A stretch of DNA of 64,000 nucleotides, from contig DAIDHI010000022.1 of the NCBI GenBank assembly GCA_027452025.1, positions 1-64,000 on the forward strand. The letters run 5' to 3'. Numbering within the stretch: the stretch's first letter is position 1; every line of letters starts with the position of its first letter. The notes below the pieces were generated by a model. That model had not been told where the DNA came from and searched no databases. It worked only from the letters and a program-made list of their open reading frames with translations. The position numbers were made by a program, and so were the translations under genes. This document shows, in pieces, positions 53,929 through 62,095 of this stretch. This DNA is from Elusimicrobiota bacterium. Lineage in GTDB: Bacteria > Elusimicrobiota > Elusimicrobia > UBA1565 > UBA9628.

Positions 53929-55680
53929 ATGGCTAACCAACACGTCTCCGATCCCACCGAGCACGCTCACGCCTCCCACGAGCTGAGCTTTTGGCGCAAA
54001 TACGTCTTTTCCGTGGACCACAAGGTCATCGGCCTGCAGTACTGCATCACGGCCTGGATCTTCCTGCTCATCGGCTTCTCCCTGATGATGCTCATGCGCT
54101 GGCAGCTGGCCTTCCCCTACCAGCCCGTGCCCTTCCTGGGCCGCTTCCTGTCGCCGCACCTCGCCCCCAACGGCGTGATATCGGCCGAGCTCTACAACCA
54201 GCTCGGCGCCATGCACGGCACGATCATGGTCTTTTTGGGCATCGTGCCCTTGGCCGTGGGCGCCTTCGGCAACTACCTGGTGCCCCTGCAGATCGGCGCC
54301 CCCGACATGGCCTTCCCCCGCCTCAACATGATGAGCTACTGGCTCTACCTGCCGGCCGGCCTGCTGATGCTGGCCTCCTTCTTCCTTCCCGGCGGGGCGG
54401 CGCAGTCCGGCTGGACCTCCTATCCGCCCTTGGCCGACATCAACCCCGGCCAGACGGTGTGGCTGCTGGCCATGGTGATCATCATCACCTCCTCGCTGCT
54501 GGGCTCGATCAACTTCCTGGTGACCACGCTCAACATGCGCGCCAAGGGCCTGACCCTCTCGCGCCTGCCCGTCTTCGTCTGGTCCGAGATGGTCGCCTCC
54601 GTCCTCTTGCTGCTCGCCTTCCCGCCGCTCGAGGCCGCCTCCATCCTCCAGCTGGCCGACCGCGTGCTGCACACCAGCTTCTATATCCCCGCCGGCCTCG
54701 TCGTCCTCGGCGTGCCCAGCACGGCGACCGGCGGCGGGCAGCCGATCTTGTGGCAGCACCTCTTCTGGTTCCTCGCCCACCCCGAGGTCTACGTCCTGGT
54801 GCTTCCGCCGATGGGCATCGTCGCCGAGATCATCGCCAACAACACCCGCAAGCCGCTGCACGGCTACAAGACCATCGTGGCCTCGATGATCGCCATCGGA
54901 TTCATGTCCTTCATCGTCTGGGCCCACCACATGTTCATCAGCGGCATGGCCCCGGCGCTGTCGAACTTCTTCCTCGTGACGACGATGATCATCTCGGTCC
55001 CCTCGGTGGCGATCCTCACCTGCTTCATCTACTCGCTCAAGGGCGGGTCGATCCGCTTTACCACCCCGATGCTCTTCGCGCTGGCCTTCCTTCCGATGTT
55101 CGGCATCGGCGGCCTGACCGGCCTGCCGCTGGGCATCAGCGTCACCGACATCTACCTGCACGACACCTACTACGTCATCGGCCACTTCCACTACGTCGTG
55201 GTGACGGGCTCGATCGTCGCCATGATGGGCGGCGTCTACCATTGGTTTCCCAAGTGGTTCGGGCGCAAGATGAACGACACCCTGGGCAAGGTCCACTTCT
55301 GGGGCACGCTGCTTTGCATGAACGGGGTCTTCTTCCCCATGTTCATCCAGGGCATGGCCGGCCAGGACCGCCGCTACTGGGACCCGATGACCCAGCTGCA
55401 CAACGTGCCGACGCAGCCCCTGCACGTCGTCTCGTCGATCTCGGCCTGGACGCTGTTCCTCTTCCAGCTGCCGTTCATCTACAACTTCTTCCACAGCATG
55501 TTCCACGGCGAGAAGGCCGACAACCCGTGGGAGGCGACCACGCTCGAGTGGGCCTGCCCGTCGCCGCCGCCGCACGGCAACTTCGTCAAGATCCCCCGGG
55601 TCTACCGCGGCCCCTACGAATACAGCGTGCCGGGCGCCAAGACCGATTGGATCGCGCAAGACGCACCGGAGGCCGCATGA
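53929..55680 (+). CDS. coxA: Cytochrome c oxidase subunit I (second oxidase)
   Basis: ATG 53929; FWFLAHPEVYVLVLPPMGIVAEI, WAHHMFISG, HDTYYVIGHFHYVVVTG. Confidence 0.95.
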   Translation: MANQHVSDPTEHAHASHELSFWRKYVFSVDHKVIGLQYCITAWIFLLIGFSLMMLMRWQLAFPYQPVPFLGRFLSPHLAPNGVISAELYNQLGAMHGTIMVFLGIVPLAVGAFGNYLVPLQIGAPDMAFPRLNMMSYWLYLPAGLLMLASFFLPGGAAQSGWTSYPPLADINPGQTVWLLAMVIIITSSLLGSINFLVTTLNMRAKGLTLSRLPVFVWSEMVASVLLLLAFPPLEAASILQLADRVLHTSFYIPAGLVVLGVPSTATGGGQPILWQHLFWFLAHPEVYVLVLPPMGIVAEIIANNTRKPLHGYKTIVASMIAIGFMSFIVWAHHMFISGMAPALSNFFLVTTMIISVPSVAILTCFIYSLKGGSIRFTTPMLFALAFLPMFGIGGLTGLPLGISVTDIYLHDTYYVIGHFHYVVVTGSIVAMMGGVYHWFPKWFGRKMNDTLGKVHFWGTLLCMNGVFFPMFIQGMAGQDRRYWDPMTQLHNVPTQPLHVVSSISAWTLFLFQLPFIYNFFHSMFHGEKADNPWEATTLEWACPSPPPHGNFVKIPRVYRGPYEYSVPGAKTDWIAQDAPEAA

Positions 55681-56267
55681 GCTCTTCCGCCGTCGCCGTC
55701 AACTATCCGGGCGAGCACAGCGGCCTGACCAACGCCAAGCTCGGCATCTGGCTGTTCTTGGCCTCCGAGGTCATGCTCTTCGCCACGCTCTTCACCAGCT
55801 ACCTCGTGATCCGCCTGGGCTCCTCCTCCTGGCCGCGCGGCTGGGAGGTGCTCAACGTTCCGCTCGGCACGATCAACACCTTCGTGCTGATCACCTCGAG
55901 CGTGACGATCATCCTGGCCTACGCCAAGTGCATGGCGCGCGACAAGGCGGGATTCAAGACCTACATGGCGCTCACGCTGGCCCTGGCCTTCGTCTTCCTC
56001 GGCATCAAGAGCGTCGAGTGGGGCACGAAGTTCCGCGCCCATCACTTCCCCTCGACGAACATCTTCTTCGGGGTCTACTTCGTCCTGACCGGCCTGCACG
56101 CCCTGCACGTCATCGGCGGCATCATCCTCAACTCCGTGCTGCTCTTCATGGCCGACAAGCACTGGGACGACCCGCTCTTCGCCGGACGCGTCGAGGCCGC
56201 CGGGCTCTACTGGCACTTCGTCGACATCGTCTGGATCTTCCTGCTGCCGGCCCTCTACCTCCTATGA
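55677..56267 (+). CDS. coxC: Cytochrome c oxidase subunit III (second oxidase)
   Basis: [21 protein letters not shown]. Confidence 0.92.
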   Translation: MSSSAVAVNYPGEHSGLTNAKLGIWLFLASEVMLFATLFTSYLVIRLGSSSWPRGWEVLNVPLGTINTFVLITSSVTIILAYAKCMARDKAGFKTYMALTLALAFVFLGIKSVEWGTKFRAHHFPSTNIFFGVYFVLTGLHALHVIGGIILNSVLLFMADKHWDDPLFAGRVEAAGLYWHFVDIVWIFLLPALYLL

Positions 56268-56665
56268 CCACCGCCACCGCCCAAGCCCGCTCCCCGATCG
56301 CGCCTCAGCACGTCGACGTCAAGCCCTACATGTACGTCTTCGCCGGCCTGCTGTGCCTGACCGTCGCCACGGTCCTGGTCTCCTACTTCGACTGGTCGCC
56401 CTGGCTGACCATCTTCATCGGCCTGGCCATCGCCACGGTCAAGGCGAGCCTGGTGGCCACCTTCTTCATGCACCTCAAGGGCGAGCGCGTCATCATCTAC
56501 GGGCTCCTCGGCCTTTGCGCCGTTTTCGTCGCCGTCCTCTTCGCGATCCCGATCACCGACAGCCAGGCCAACATGGGCCGCCGCCAGCCGATCGCCGTCG
56601 TCGTGGAGGAGGCCAAGCCGGCCGCTCCCGCGCTGCCCGCCAAGGCCTTGCCCGCGACCCCCTGA
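56264..56665 (+). CDS. Cytochrome c oxidase subunit IV-like protein
   Basis: IGLAIATVKASLVATFFMHLKGE; ATGA overlap with coxC. Confidence 0.82.
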   Translation: MTTATAQARSPIAPQHVDVKPYMYVFAGLLCLTVATVLVSYFDWSPWLTIFIGLAIATVKASLVATFFMHLKGERVIIYGLLGLCAVFVAVLFAIPITDSQANMGRRQPIAVVVEEAKPAAPALPAKALPATP

Positions 56666-56669
56666 CCCT

Positions 56670-56864
56670 ATGTCTCTCAAGCATTTCCATATCGTCTTCA
56701 TTTGCGCTAGCATGGCCCTCATGACCTTCCTCGGCGTCTGGGGCTACAAGATGGGGCGGATGGGCATGCCGACCTACGGCCTGCTCGCCTGCGGGCTGGC
56801 CGGTTTCGGCGCGTCGCTGGTCTATCTCGGGTGGTTCGTGCGCCGCTACCGCTACCTGCCATGA
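56670..56864 (+). CDS. Small membrane protein of the oxidase operon
   Basis: 64 aa, two hydrophobic segments, tightly packed between coxD-like and ctaA genes. Confidence 0.6.
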   Translation: MSLKHFHIVFICASMALMTFLGVWGYKMGRMGMPTYGLLACGLAGFGASLVYLGWFVRRYRYLP

Positions 56865-57079
56865 TCCTCTCGCCGCTGTCCGCGCTGCTCGCCTCGCGCG
56901 CCGCGGCCTGCGCCGTGTGCTTCTCCGGCGCCGCCGCCGGCCTCGAGGGGCTGTTTTCCGGCATCACCTGGGGCATCGTCATCCTGCTGACCGCCACGTT
57001 CTCCTCCTTCGGCGGCCTGGCCCTCATGGTCATGCGCATCGAGCGCGCGCGCGCCGAATCCGACGGAGCGGGCTCGTGA
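56861..57079 (+). CDS. Small membrane protein of the oxidase operon
   Basis: 72 aa, ATGA overlaps on both sides. Confidence 0.6.
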   Translation: MILSPLSALLASRAAACAVCFSGAAAGLEGLFSGITWGIVILLTATFSSFGGLALMVMRIERARAESDGAGS

Positions 57080-57957
57080 GCACGGCCGTCTTGGAGCCTC
57101 CTCGCGCCGTCCCGCGGCCCGAACCCGCCGCGCCCCGCGCCTTCCACCGCTTCGCCGTCCTCACCGCCGCCTGCGCCTACGTGCTCGTCTGCGCCGGGGC
57201 TCTGGTCACCTCCACGGGCTCGAGCCTCGCCGTGCCCGACTGGCCCCTTTCCTTCGGCACCCTGTTTCCGCCCATGGTGGGCGGCGTGCTCTTCGAGCAC
57301 GGCCATCGCCTCATCGCCGGCACGGTGGCCGCGATGACGCTCGCCCTCCTGCTCTGGTGCCTGAAGACCCAGAAAGACCGTCTCGTCCGGGGCCTGGTCT
57401 TCGCCGCCTCGGCCGGCATCATCGTGCAGGCCGTCCTGGGCGGCGTGACCGTCTTGATGCGCCTTCCCCCCGCCGTCTCGATCGCCCACGCCTGCCTCGG
57501 CCAGGCCGTCTTTTGCACGCTCTTGGCCGCCGCGCAGGCCAGCTCCCCCTGGTATTTGAGCCGCCCGGCCCGCCCCGGCGGCCTTTCCTGGCTGGGCCTC
57601 TGGACGGTCTGCGCCGTCTACGTCCAGGTGGCGCTGGGCGCCTACCTGCGCCACACAAGCTCCGGCCTCTTCTACCACGCCGGCTGGGCCGTCGTAGCCG
57701 CCGTGTCCCTGATCGCGCTCTCCGGAGAAGGCTTTAGAAGCCGCCTTGAGGCCCTGAGGAGCCCCTCGGCGCTCCTTTTCGCCCTGGTGCCCGTCCAGCT
57801 CGCCCTAGGCCTGGCCGCCTGGAAGATCAAGTCCTCCCCCGATTTCGAGACGGGCCTGCACCCCGCCACCGCCGCCACGGCCGCCCACGTCGCCGTCGGC
57901 GCGGCCCTGCTCGGCACGAGCGTCATTTGGTGGCTGCGCTCGCGGAAGGCCTCATGA
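57076..57957 (+). CDS. ctaA: Heme A synthase (COX15/CtaA family)
   Basis: GTG 57076; GALVTSTGSSLAVPDWPLSFG, EHGHRLIAGTVA. Confidence 0.9.
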   Translation: MSTAVLEPPRAVPRPEPAAPRAFHRFAVLTAACAYVLVCAGALVTSTGSSLAVPDWPLSFGTLFPPMVGGVLFEHGHRLIAGTVAAMTLALLLWCLKTQKDRLVRGLVFAASAGIIVQAVLGGVTVLMRLPPAVSIAHACLGQAVFCTLLAAAQASSPWYLSRPARPGGLSWLGLWTVCAVYVQVALGAYLRHTSSGLFYHAGWAVVAAVSLIALSGEGFRSRLEALRSPSALLFALVPVQLALGLAAWKIKSSPDFETGLHPATAATAAHVAVGAALLGTSVIWWLRSRKAS

Positions 57958-58784
57958 AAGACTACATCGCCCTCGGCAAGCCCCGCATCGCCGTCATGGT
58001 CATGGCCACCTGCGCCATCGGCTGGGCCCTGGCCGGCGGCGGCCCGGGCTGGAAGCTCTTCGCAACCCTCCTCGGCGCCGGCCTGGCCTCCTGCTCCTGC
58101 GGCTGCCTCAACCAGTACCTGGAGCGGGAGCCCGACGGCATCATGCGCCGCACCCAAAAGCGCCCGCTGCCCGCCGGCCGCGTCAGCCCGCAGGACGCCT
58201 TGGGCTTCGGCCTGACGCTGGCCGTGGCCGGCCTGGGCGTGCTGGCCGTCTTTTCCGGCTGGCTGGCCTGCGCCTTGACCGCTTTCACGATCGCGGCCTA
58301 CGTCCTGTTCTACACTCCCTTGAAGAAAGTGACCCCGCACACCACCTGGATCGGCGCCGTCGCGGGCGCCACGCCTCCGATGATCGGCTGGGCCGCCTCG
58401 CGCGGGGAGCTGGCCCTGGGCGCCTTCATCCTCTTCGCCATCCAGTTTCTCTGGCAGATCCCCCATTTCCTGGCCATGTTTTGGCTGCACCGCGAGGACT
58501 ACGCCCGCGCCGGCTTCAAGGTGATGCCCGTCGTCGATCCCCGGGCCACGGCCGCGCAGATCGCGCTGCACTCCTTCACTCTGCTGCCCGCCGCCCTCAT
58601 GCCGACTCTCGTCGGGATGGCGGGCGTGGGCTACGGCGTCGGCGCGCTGTGCCTGTCCACCGCTTTCTTGGGCGTGGGGCTTCGCGCCAGCTGGACCATG
58701 GAGGCGGTCGACACGAGGCGGCTGTTCTTGGCCTCGCTCGCCTACCTTCCGATCTTGTTCGGCCTCCTGCTTCTGGGGGCGTAA
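57954..58784 (+). CDS. ctaB: Protoheme IX farnesyltransferase
   Basis: CLNQYLEREPDGIMRRTQKRPLPAGRVSP, UbiA-type. Confidence 0.93.
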   Translation: MKDYIALGKPRIAVMVMATCAIGWALAGGGPGWKLFATLLGAGLASCSCGCLNQYLEREPDGIMRRTQKRPLPAGRVSPQDALGFGLTLAVAGLGVLAVFSGWLACALTAFTIAAYVLFYTPLKKVTPHTTWIGAVAGATPPMIGWAASRGELALGAFILFAIQFLWQIPHFLAMFWLHREDYARAGFKVMPVVDPRATAAQIALHSFTLLPAALMPTLVGMAGVGYGVGALCLSTAFLGVGLRASWTMEAVDTRRLFLASLAYLPILFGLLLLGA

Positions 58785-58795
58785 GGAGATACTGG

Positions 58796-59503
58796 ATGAA
58801 ACGGACTTTGCTCTACGGGGTGCTGATCGGCGCGGGCTTCCTTCTCTCCGCCTGCCAACAACAGGTGAGCACCGACCCGGTCGCCCGCGGCGACGCGGAT
58901 TTCCACGCGCTGGGCTGCGTCAAGTGCCACTCGATCGGCAGCGAGGGCGGCACCTGGGGCCCGAACCTCACCTTCATCGGCTTTAGGAAGTCCCCGCAGT
59001 GGCTCGACACGTGGCTCAAGGACCCGCACGGCTGGCGACCGCAGACCGTGATGCCGAACTTCCATCTGCCCGACAACGTCCGCGCCGACCTGGTGGCCTA
59101 CCTTGCCTCGCAGAAGGGCCAGGCCTGGTCGTATGACCAGCGGCCGTGGAACCAGCCCGGCCTCTCGGGCGTCGCCCGCGGCAAGGTCCTCTTCAACGAG
59201 GCCGGCTGCGTGGCCTGCCACTCCAAGGACGGCCAGGGCGGCTACCCCAACAACAACGTCATGGGCGGCCACATCCCGGCGCTGACCAAGGTCGCCGAGG
59301 GCTACTCCAAAGACGAGCTCGAGACCAAGATCCGCGAGGGCGTGCCGCAGCCCGCTTCCGCCGACCCCAGCCAGCCCGCGCCGATGGTCTTCATGCCGAC
59401 TTGGGGCAAGGTCCTCAAGCCCGACGAGATCGACGCCGTGGCCGACTACCTGATCTCGCTCGACCCTAGCGCCGGCCAGCAGAGCGGCCCGAACGCGTTC
59501 TAG
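58796..59503 (+). CDS. Diheme cytochrome c lipoprotein, paralogue of 52247
   Basis: Lipobox FLLSACQQ; CVKCH and CVACH; GFRKSPQWLDTWLKDPHGW and GGYPNNNVMGGHIPALT. Confidence 0.85.
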   Translation: MKRTLLYGVLIGAGFLLSACQQQVSTDPVARGDADFHALGCVKCHSIGSEGGTWGPNLTFIGFRKSPQWLDTWLKDPHGWRPQTVMPNFHLPDNVRADLVAYLASQKGQAWSYDQRPWNQPGLSGVARGKVLFNEAGCVACHSKDGQGGYPNNNVMGGHIPALTKVAEGYSKDELETKIREGVPQPASADPSQPAPMVFMPTWGKVLKPDEIDAVADYLISLDPSAGQQSGPNAF

Positions 59504-59621
59504 CCTTCGCTCGAGGGCGATCACGGGAACCAAGTAGCGGCTCATTCGTATACTCTATGTGGCCCCATCCTGCGCGCAACTGACCGAAACTCTCCGATAT
59601 ATCCCCGCTGACTCCCGGGCA

Positions 59622-59711
59622 TTGACGTATGGCGAAACCTGGGGTACACTCGCTTGAAGGTCCGGGAAGCGATCTGGCTGCTCGAAAGAGATGGTCGCAA
59701 GCGCTCAGTCG
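59622..59711 (+). pseudogene. Putative hicA-like toxin remnant: promoter and 5' coding end only
   Basis: TTGACG-N17-TACACT, then frame LKVREAIWLLERDGRK resembling HicA N-termini; similarity stops before the attC edge and the RBS region appears missing. Confidence 0.4.
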
Positions 59712-59789
59712 ACCTAACGCAACGCTATGCCGCGCGCGCTCTTGGGGGATTCCCACGGAGCGCGCGTCGGCATCAGCGCTTGGTTAGAT
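59712..59789 (-). other. attC-like integron recombination site (78 bp)
   Basis: Minus strand ATCTAAC (RYYYAAC) ... GTTAGGT (GTTRRRY); long stem with three extrahelical bases on the 5' arm, two of them 6 nt apart as in classical attC L'' boxes. Confidence 0.75.
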
Positions 59790-59813
59790 CCCGCCCAATT
59801 CCATTTCATGGTC

Positions 59814-61580
59814 TCAATTCAGAAATTTATCGAACTTTGCAAGAAGAACAGCAATGCCCTTTGGAATCTCGCTTTTCTTGAACTGCAAGAGTATTCGCGC
59901 AGGGGTAAGTGTGACTCCGAGATCGGTATGCACTCTTGCAGTCAGTCGCTTAAACAATTCCTTCCCAGAGAGGACACGCAGGCGAAACTTTAAGTTCGCC
60001 CACTCCTTGTCAAACTCAGCATTAACGACCGCGAGGACAGTTGCCTGGTCCTTTCCTGAGGATCGTTGATGTTCCCAGCGCTTTGCGCCGATTTGGGCCT
60101 GAGTCGTTGCCTTCATATCGTCAGATAATGCCAACAGCAAGTTGGCCGCAGGCGCAATCTTAGAAGGAACTTTTTCTCCACTCCGCTTAGCCTTCTCAGC
60201 TACGAGGAGGGCAATAGTCCGGTCAATTACCTCGGGATTCAGCAGATAGTTTTCAATCTCCTTCCTTTTATGAATGTGGCTGAACGCCACAGCAGTCTTC
60301 AGTTCGGCCTCTATGGCGTCGACCGCCTCTTGCGGAAAGTAATCCCTATCAAAGATGGCTGCAATCTTGGGGGGGCTCGCAACAGCCTTTTTAACCCCCC
60401 AGGCAAAATCCCGAATCCGTTTCCATGCCGCAAACCCGTCAGATTCCAGTGCCGACACGCCTCGGCAGGAGGCAATCTCGGGATAACCAGCCCTGGCAGC
60501 GAAGCCGCGGATGATTTTCAGATCTTCTGCGCCTTCGACAAAAAGAATTCTCCGATTGCGCGCTAACTCTGATAGGGATAGATTGTGTACCGATCCAATC
60601 GTATCAAGGGCCTGCTGAACGCCGTCGGCGTCCTGCACTCTTACGGCTTTTTTTGTCGTCTTATCAACGATAACGATTTCAGCCGGATCAGCCTCGGCCA
60701 TGATCTCCGTAGAGTGCGTTGCAAGCACCACGTCTGGCCCGAGTTGGCGGATGATCGTTACTAGTTGCCTTTGGATTTCAGGGTGCAAGTAAATCTCAGC
60801 CTCATCCACCATGAGTAGCGAGTGGCCCTGTGCATGGACGAAATGGGTAAGCAGCTGGCACCAGGCCTGAAAACCGTAGCCGGCCCAAAATAGCTCCCTT
60901 GTGATACGGTTCTCACGATAAAACATCGTGAGCTTTGAGGCCACCATATCGAGTGCGACCTTTTCAATTTCCATTCCCGGCCAGGTCGATTTAACTAAAG
61001 ATGAGAATTCGAGGAATTTCTCCGGGTAGTGATGCCAGAAATTACGGAAATTTCCTGATGCCCTATGTGAGAGCAAATTGCGGCCGACCGTTTCTCTCTG
61101 GATCAGAATTTCCTCATGCTCAATCGGCCCGAGGATCGGAACCGCCGTAATTTGAATCGGGAACGCGGTCCGAAATGTCGCAGTCGAAGTGATGGCTTTT
61201 GTATCAGAATGCGGAATCAAGCAACAACCGCCATCGCGCGGAAAGAACAAAATGAGACGGTTGCCATTGGAGAGGTGGAATTCTATTGAAGAGTCCGTTT
61301 CTTGATACTCCGTATGAACATTCTCGAGTGAAAGCGGCAAGGAGTCTGGCGAGAGATTATACCCCCGCACTTCGCGCTTCCCGGGTCCCTGGACTACCTC
61401 TGGGGGCTTCGCGCGGGCACGGCGAAGCCCCGCGGCCAAAGCACGAAAGGCACTCAATACTGTCGATTTGCCCGAGTTGTTTGGCCCGACTAGGATATTT
61501 ATGTGCTGAATTGGAATGATGAAGTCAACGAGTGCTTTGAAATTGCGGAATCGAATTGAGCGGATATGAACATCAGGCAT
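59814..61580 (-). CDS. OLD-like ATP-dependent endonuclease (AAA ABC-type ATPase plus TOPRIM domain)
   Basis: INILVGPNNSGKSTVLSAFRAL (Walker A), SLLMVDEAEIYLHPEIQRQL (Walker B), VVLATHSTEI; TOPRIM-like ILFVEGAEDLKII and AIFDRDY; lower GC than neighbours. Confidence 0.85.
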   Translation of the reverse strand: MPDVHIRSIRFRNFKALVDFIIPIQHINILVGPNNSGKSTVLSAFRALAAGLRRARAKPPEVVQGPGKREVRGYNLSPDSLPLSLENVHTEYQETDSSIEFHLSNGNRLILFFPRDGGCCLIPHSDTKAITSTATFRTAFPIQITAVPILGPIEHEEILIQRETVGRNLLSHRASGNFRNFWHHYPEKFLEFSSLVKSTWPGMEIEKVALDMVASKLTMFYRENRITRELFWAGYGFQAWCQLLTHFVHAQGHSLLMVDEAEIYLHPEIQRQLVTIIRQLGPDVVLATHSTEIMAEADPAEIVIVDKTTKKAVRVQDADGVQQALDTIGSVHNLSLSELARNRRILFVEGAEDLKIIRGFAARAGYPEIASCRGVSALESDGFAAWKRIRDFAWGVKKAVASPPKIAAIFDRDYFPQEAVDAIEAELKTAVAFSHIHKRKEIENYLLNPEVIDRTIALLVAEKAKRSGEKVPSKIAPAANLLLALSDDMKATTQAQIGAKRWEHQRSSGKDQATVLAVVNAEFDKEWANLKFRLRVLSGKELFKRLTARVHTDLGVTLTPARILLQFKKSEIPKGIAVLLAKFDKFLN

Positions 61581-61612
61581 GTGTTCTGTCCAGTTGTTCT
61601 GAAGTGATGTGG

Positions 61613-61619
61613 ATCTAAC
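61613..61619 (-). other. attC R'-like core site GTTAGAT (proposed cassette 5' boundary)
   Basis: GTTRRRY on the minus strand, 32 nt upstream of the ATPase ATG. Confidence 0.5.
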
Positions 61620-61672
61620 GTGTGATTAGACTGACCGGCCTAGCTCGGCCATGTTAGATTTGTCGTTTCGGG

Positions 61673-61701
61673 AGTATAGGGCGACTTCCCAATTCGCGCA
61701 A
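61673..61701 (-). promoter_or_regulatory. sigma70-like promoter TTGCGC-N17-TATACT reading into the OLD-like gene
   Basis: Minus strand -35 61701-61696, -10 61678-61673. Confidence 0.45.
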
Positions 61702-61735
61702 GGGGATTTCCCACGGAATCCTTGGCTTGCGGCCC

Positions 61736-61755
61736 GTTAGGCCGGTCGGCCTAAC
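61736..61755. repeat. Near-perfect palindrome GTTAGGCCG-GT-CGGCCTAAC
   Basis: 9-bp arms, 2-nt centre; ends match GTTRRRY and RYYYAAC core sites. Confidence 0.8.
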
Positions 61756-61795
61756 ACGGCGGCCCAGGTCAGCCTATGGAGCCTAACGTGCGGGC

Positions 61796-62095
61796 TCAGC
61801 CCTGATAGGCCCGCTTGATCGCCGCCAGGTCCAACTTGACCATCCCCTGCACGGCCTTCATCATGCGGTTGAGCTGCTCCGGCGTCGCCTTCAGCTTCAG
61901 CATGAGCCCCATGAGCTCGGCGGGAACGACCTGCCAGGTGAGTCCGTTTTTGTCCTTGAGCCAGCCGTGGTCGCCGTAATGGGTGACGCCCAGGATCTTC
62001 GAGTCCTTGAAGACGGCGCAATAATACCGCGCGGCTTCCTCGGCCTGCCCGTCGAACCACAGGCAGGGATTGATCTTGGTCTTTACGAGCCCCAT
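61796..62095 (-). CDS. VOC-superfamily (PhnB/3-demethylubiquinone methyltransferase-like) protein
   Basis: NPCLWFDGQAEEAARYYCAVFKDSKILGVTHYGD, GLTWQVVPAELMGLM. Confidence 0.82.
   Translation of the reverse strand: MGLVKTKINPCLWFDGQAEEAARYYCAVFKDSKILGVTHYGDHGWLKDKNGLTWQVVPAELMGLMLKLKATPEQLNRMMKAVQGMVKLDLAAIKRAYQG

Noticed and set aside
61613-61659. ATCTAAC...GTTAGAT read as a stand-alone 47-bp attC
   Set aside because: Shorter than classical attC and the inner arms do not form a proper L''/L' stem; better viewed as part of degenerate remnants
61736-61755. Palindrome GTTAGGCCGGTCGGCCTAAC as a transcription terminator
   Set aside because: Two-nt centre is too small for a normal hairpin loop and no U-tract follows on either strand
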